64,000 nt of DNA from Plotosus lineatus (Eukaryota > Chordata > Actinopteri > Siluriformes > Plotosidae): contig CM045729.1 in assembly GCA_024760905.1 (NCBI GenBank), positions 55,471,080-55,535,079 on the forward strand, read 5' to 3'. The notes under the pieces were generated by a model. That model was not told where the DNA came from, did no database searches, and saw only the letters and a list, made by a program, of their open reading frames with translations. The translations under genes and the position numbers were made by a program. Shown here one piece after another: positions 59,543-64,000 of the stretch (its first letter is position 1; every line of letters begins with the position of its first letter).

Positions 59543-59759
59543 CTTCCAAATCTTCAAAAAACCTTCTGGCTTTTCCCTTCAGGGGTCCCCACAGCGAATC
59601 ATCTGCCTCCATCTCACCCTATCCTCTGCATCTTCTTCTCTTACACCAACTACCTTCATGTCCTCCTTCACCACATCCATAAATCTTCTCTTTGGTCTTC
59701 CTCTAGGCATTTTGCCTGGTCATTCCAACCTCAGCATCCTCCTACCAATATATACAATA
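59543..59759 (-). mobile_element. RTE LINE 3' fragment, copy 4
   Basis: The reverse strand has the post-RT region and 3' end (ctgtggggacccctgaaggg, then gaaaagccagaagg). A 16-bp duplication TTTTAATTCAATGAAT at 59527-59542 and 59760-59775 bounds it. It is about 217 bp, strongly 5'-truncated. Confidence 0.9.
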
Positions 59760-59787
59760 TTTTAATTCAATGAATATTTATTTAGTA

Positions 59788-60190
59788 CAATGGTACCTTG
59801 ACTCACAAGTGTCTTTAATAATGAATTTTCCATGATACAAGCCTCGATCGCACCAAAAATCTGTCCTAACCAAAAAGCCAATTTTTGATTTACGAGCTCT
59901 GTTGGGGAAATGACCAATTAGCATCATATTGTTCTGCGTGTTGATGAGATGAGAGCACAACCAATCGTCTTCCTCGATTCAACAGACAAACGAGAGAAAA
60001 GTTCTGCATGTATTCCTCTGTGCTCCGAGAACGCCTTGTGCAGTGCTTCTCAATTATTTTCTGTGACGCCCCATTAGAAAAAAATAACATTTCATGCCCC
60101 CCTGACAATTATTCCCATTGGAAATAACAGAAAACGAATTAATCCGTTCCAACCCCCTCCCAAACTCATAACCTGCCACAAACATGTATA
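59788..60190 (+). mobile_element. Possible TA-flanked element (CAATGGTACCTTGAC family)
   Basis: It starts CAATGGTACCTTGACTCAC after TA (59786-59787), like the right end gtgaggtaccactg at 38252 in inverse. The right end is not clear. It may be a decayed relative of the 37958 fragment. Confidence 0.4.
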
Positions 60191-60272
60191 TTTGACCCAA
60201 TATATTAAAGATAAACATGTAAAAAAAAAAGAATAAATATTTCATAATAATAGATGTACATTAAAATTAATA

Positions 60273-60531
60273 CAGTCGGCCCCCTACTTACAAAATGAAT
60301 CCGTTCCAGAGCCTTTTTTTAAGTTTTGTAAGTAGAGGTTTTACATGTAAAACACCTGATTCATTCCAAGGCTCCCAAGACTACCCCATAAACCCTTTAC
60401 AAATGATAAAAGTACATCAATTTGGTATGAAATATGCATGAAATATGTGTCAAAAGAAAATTATTTATTAAACTATTTAAACATTTTATTAACATATTTG
60501 TTAATGAAACCATTAGTAAACATTTTTTATG

Positions 60532-60582
<51 letters not shown>

Positions 60583-60985
60583 CACTGTCTTTATCTCTCT
60601 CTCTCTCTATCTATCTTTTTGTCTCTCTCACACACACAGACACACGCATTACACAATGCACATCTCTGACATTTGTGTATTGTGGCACTGAATGTGGGCT
60701 CCGCCCACACGCAGGACGCTGGAGCATTTTAAGATGGGGAAATCAAGTGCATTGCCTGCTTGACAGATCGGGGGTCCAAACTCAACTTAAACTTGATTCC
60801 TTGAGGGATCAGAGGTCCAGATGAGCCGTGTTTTGCTTACATTCGACGGAGTGTGCCACATTTATTAAACATTTACTGAAGTAAACAACTTAAAAAACGA
60901 AAAATCTGCAATGTGCTCTCTCGAAAGAGAGTTAAGCCTCCTTTCATCCCTGACTGACTCTGTAGGCAGTCTCTCTCTATCTCTG

Positions 60986-61025
<40 letters not shown>

Positions 61026-61425
61026 CTCTGTCTCTATGGTGCGGTTTGCCGAATGCGGGCTCCACCCACACACAACGCGCAGCTGACGGAACAATTCTAT
61101 TTAAATGTTTAAATGGACAGGATGTTGGACTTAAAGCAGAATTACAGTACCTGTTTGAAAGATCAGAGGTCCTGATTCAATATTAACTTTCTTCCTTGCG
61201 AGATCGGAGGTCTTGTTTCATGGAGCACTTTGCTCATGCTCCTTTTGCTTCAATATCGTGCCGAAATAATTGCCTCCGTCACGATATTTCCACTTTAAGG
61301 TCTCCTTCTGCTTCAAAATTGTCCCGATTGTAGAGGGGTTTCGGCGATAACGAAATATAACGCTACAATGATCTCAAAACAAGCTAACAGTCCTGTTCAA
61401 CTCTCCTTCACGCGTGTGACAAACA
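60273..61425 (+). mobile_element. CAGTCGGCCCTC-family element, copy 3, right end missing
   Basis: Left end CAGTCGGCCCCCTACTTAC after TA (60271-60272). It contains (CA)n/(CT)n tracts (60533-60585 and 60970-61022) and aligns to copy 1 through tctccttctgcttc and cccgattgtagaggggtttc. It breaks off at gtgacaaacaagctttacac, where RTE sequence begins. Confidence 0.8.
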
Positions 61426-61429
61426 AGCT

Positions 61430-63680
61430 TTACACCATAGCAAACAAGAAGCGGTTCAGAGCTGACTCTTGATGCAGTCCCACCTCCACCTTGAACTCTT
61501 CTGTCACACCGACAGCACACTTCACCACTGTCTTACATCTCTCATACATGTCCTGCACCACTCTAACGTACTTCTCTGCCACTCCAGACTTCTTCATGCA
61601 ATACCACAGTTCCTCTCTCGGCACCCTGTCATATGCTTTCTCCAGATCAACAAAGGCACAATGCAGCTCCGTCTGACCTTCTCTGTACTTCTCTATTAAC
61701 ATCCTCAAGGCAAACACTGCATCTGTGGTGCTCTTTCGTGGCATGAAACCAAACTGTTGTTCACAAATGCTGACCTCTGCCCTTAGTATAGCTTCCACTA
61801 TTTTTCCCATAGCTTCATCGTATGGCTCATCAACTTTATCCCTCTGTAGTTACCACAACTCTGCACGTCTCCCTTGTTCTTAAAAATGGGCACAAGGACA
61901 ATTCTCCTCCATTCCTCTGGCATCCTCTCACTCTCTAAGACCTTGTTGAATGTTCTTGTCAGAAAATCTACTGCTACCTCTCCTAGACACTTCCATACCT
62001 CCACCAGTATATCATCAGGACCAACTGCCTTTCCACTCTTCATCCTCTTGAATGCCCTCCTCACTTCACCCTTACTAATCTTTGCTACTTCCTGGTCCTC
62101 AACAGTCATCTCTTCTTCTCTTTTTTTCTCTCATTTTCCACATTCATCAGCTCTTCAAAGTACTCTTTCCATCTTCCCAGCACACTTCTGTCATCAGTCA
62201 ACACGTTTCCCACTCTGTCCTTAATCACTCTAACTTGCTGCACGTCCTTCCCATCTCTATTTCTCTGCTGTGCCAACCTGTATAAATCATTTTCTCCCTC
62301 CTTACTGTCCAACCTATCATACAAGTCATCATACTCCCTCTGCTTGGCCTTTGACACCTTCGTCTTACACTGTGTCTCCCAGTACTGCTGTTTACTCTCT
62401 TCGGTCCTCTCTATGTCCCATTTCTTCTTAGCTACCTCTTCTTTTGTACACACTTCCTCATTCCACCACCAAGTCTACTTATCTACTCTCCTTCCAGAGG
62501 ACACACCAAGTACTCTCCTACCTGTCTCCCTGATCACATTAGCTGTAGTTGTCCAGTCATCTGGAAGCACTTCCTGACCACTAAAAACCTGTTTCAACTC
62601 CTCCTTGAAGACAACATGACACACTTCCTTTTTCAGCTTCCACCACTTTGTCTTCTGCTCTGCCTTTGCCTTCTTCACCTTTCTTACCATCAGCATCATC
62701 CTGCACACCACCATCCTATGCTGTTTGGCAACACTCTCACCCACTACTACTTTGCAGTCACTGACTTCCTTCAAATTACATCGCCTACACAAGATGTAGT
62801 CTACCCGTGTGTTCCTACCTCCACTTTTATAAGTCACCCTATGCTCCTCTCTTCTGGAAGAACGTATTCACCACAGCCATTTCCATCCTTTTTTGCCAAA
62901 TCTATCAACATCTGTCCTTCTGTGTTCCTGTCCTGGATACCAAACCTGCCCATCACTTCCTCATCCCCTCTGTTGCCTGCACCAACATGTCCATTGAAGT
63001 CTGCCCCAATGACCACTCTTTCACCTCTGGGGGTACTCTGCAACAATTCATCTAACTCAATCCAGAATCTCTCCTTCTCTTATAGCTCACATCCTGCCTG
63101 TGGGGCATAAGCACTAACAACATTGAACATCACGCCTTCGATTTCTAACTTGAGACTCATCACTCTGTCTGACACTCTTTTCCCTTCTAGTACATTCCTG
63201 ACAAACTCCTCCTTCAAGATGACTCCAACGCCATTTCTCTTCCCATCCACACCATGAAAAAACAGCTTAAACCCTGCTCCTAAGCTTCTAGCCTTGCAAC
63301 TTTTTCACCTAGTCTCCTGAACACATAGTATGTCCACCTTCCTTCTCTGCATCATGTCAGCCAGCTCTCTACCTTTTCCTGTCATAGTTCCAACATTCAA
63401 AGTCCCTACTCTCAGTCCTAAACTCATGCTTTTCCTCTTCTCTCTCTGCATACGGACACGCCTCCCGCCTCTCCTTCTTCGACGTCTTTGACCAACAGTA
63501 GTCCCATTTCCACCAGCACCCTGTTGGTTAACAGCACTGATGGCGGTCGTTGTTAACCCAGGCCTCGACCGATCCAGTATGAAATTTGTCTTTACGGTTT
63601 GCATTTTGTATTCTGGCAAAAGTTTTACGCCGGATGCCCTCCCTGTCGCAACCCTCTGCATTTATCCGGGCTTGGGACTA
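61430..63680 (-). mobile_element. RTE-type LINE, copy 5, 3'-truncated
   Basis: The reverse strand keeps the 5' region (ccaagcccggataaatgcag at about 63680), then the endonuclease (TLNVGTMTGK, ILCVQETR, VIGADFNGHVGAGNRGDEE), the linker, and RT up to GLHQESALNRFLFAMV. The FADD motif and 3' end are missing. Several frameshifts and stops are present. Missing the 3' end is unusual, because target-primed reverse transcription usually loses 5' ends, so a later deletion is likely. Confidence 0.88.
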
Positions 63681-64000
63681 GCGTGAGGGCGGGCACTTGT
63701 TTGTGCCCCCCCACGGCTGCATTGAATATATATCAAATAGTATCACAATTAATTTCAAAAAGTCACTTATTTATACCGAGTCACTTTACATGAAGTTTAA
63801 AACAGCCAATCAACGCTTACAATATGTGCGGCACTCAAAAACCGAAAGTAGTGTACTTGCAAAAGTAGTGTACTTGCTGTGGGTTATACGGACTTCCGGT
63901 CTTTCAAGTCAGCAAGGGCGCCGTTGAACTCGCTTAGAACACAGCCTGTACTGATCTGAATCACCAGCAGAGCGGAGAGTTATCTTTTTACTCATTTTAG
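63681..64000. other. Right edge of window, nothing certain
   Basis: No coding frame is supported. A 13-bp direct repeat GTAGTGTACTTGC (63848-63860 and 63865-63877) and ACTTCCGG (63892-63899), an ETS-type promoter motif, are visible. Confidence 0.5.

Larger units (their letters stand above)
58317..59785 (-). mobile_element. Inverted CAGTGATCCC-family element carrying two insertions
   Basis: The sequence from ttgtggttaattgggaccaag onward is the reverse complement of the 5936-type element. It is interrupted by a Tigger-like element (58543-59332) and an RTE 3' fragment (59543-59759), and stops at a further TA element at 59788. Its terminal TIR is missing. Confidence 0.65.

Overview
The window is nuclear DNA from a ray-finned (teleost) fish. 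The evidence is one vertebrate gene with spaced exons and GT-AG introns, very abundant (CA)n/(TA)n microsatellites, RTE-type and Rex/CR1-like LINEs, many Tc1/mariner relics, and tRNA-derived SINEs with L2-type tails. The species cannot be named from this sequence alone.

The only host gene supported is the 3' half of enox1 (ecto-NOX disulfide-thiol exchanger 1), on the + strand from 317 to 26157. Nine coding exons join without a frame break: 213, 107, 118, 185, 108, 60, 100, 86 and 132 nt. They give 368 complete residues and a TAA stop. The upstream exons, including the RNA-recognition-motif part, lie left of the window. A 3' UTR follows, with candidate poly(A) signals near 26870 and 27050.

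The introns carry mobile DNA. Intron 3 has a short-TIR element with a decayed zinc-finger-like frame (4373-5501). Introns 4 and 5 hold composite SINEs. Intron 6 holds a 2.8 kb RTE-type LINE with 13-bp target-site duplications (TSDs). Intron 8 holds a mariner relic, a 1.4 kb non-autonomous element, a 170-bp hairpin and a 3.2 kb LINE. Exon 7 is spliced directly out of a 160-bp (TG)n tract.

From about 27 kb to the end no host gene is recognisable. The region is layered repeats: nested SINEs (28.5-29.4 kb), a 1.5 kb TIR element (31.4-32.9 kb), Tc1 relics (32.9-35.4 kb), a broken Rex-like LINE (41.6-43.2 kb), a second RTE copy cleanly interrupted by a TA-flanked element (47.7-50.1 kb), a TIR element with a SINE inside (51.3-52.9 kb), a near-intact RTE reverse transcriptase (54.8-56.2 kb), a multi-layer mosaic (58.0-59.8 kb), and an inverted RTE copy (61.4-63.7 kb). 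The stretches between hold no gene I can support.

The main unexpected pattern is in the SINEs. One tRNA-like head and body occurs with two unrelated 3' tails, one matching the RTE LINE in this window and one matching the L2/V-SINE type. The switch falls at the same short motif each time. No CRISPR array, operon, rRNA or functional tRNA gene was found.
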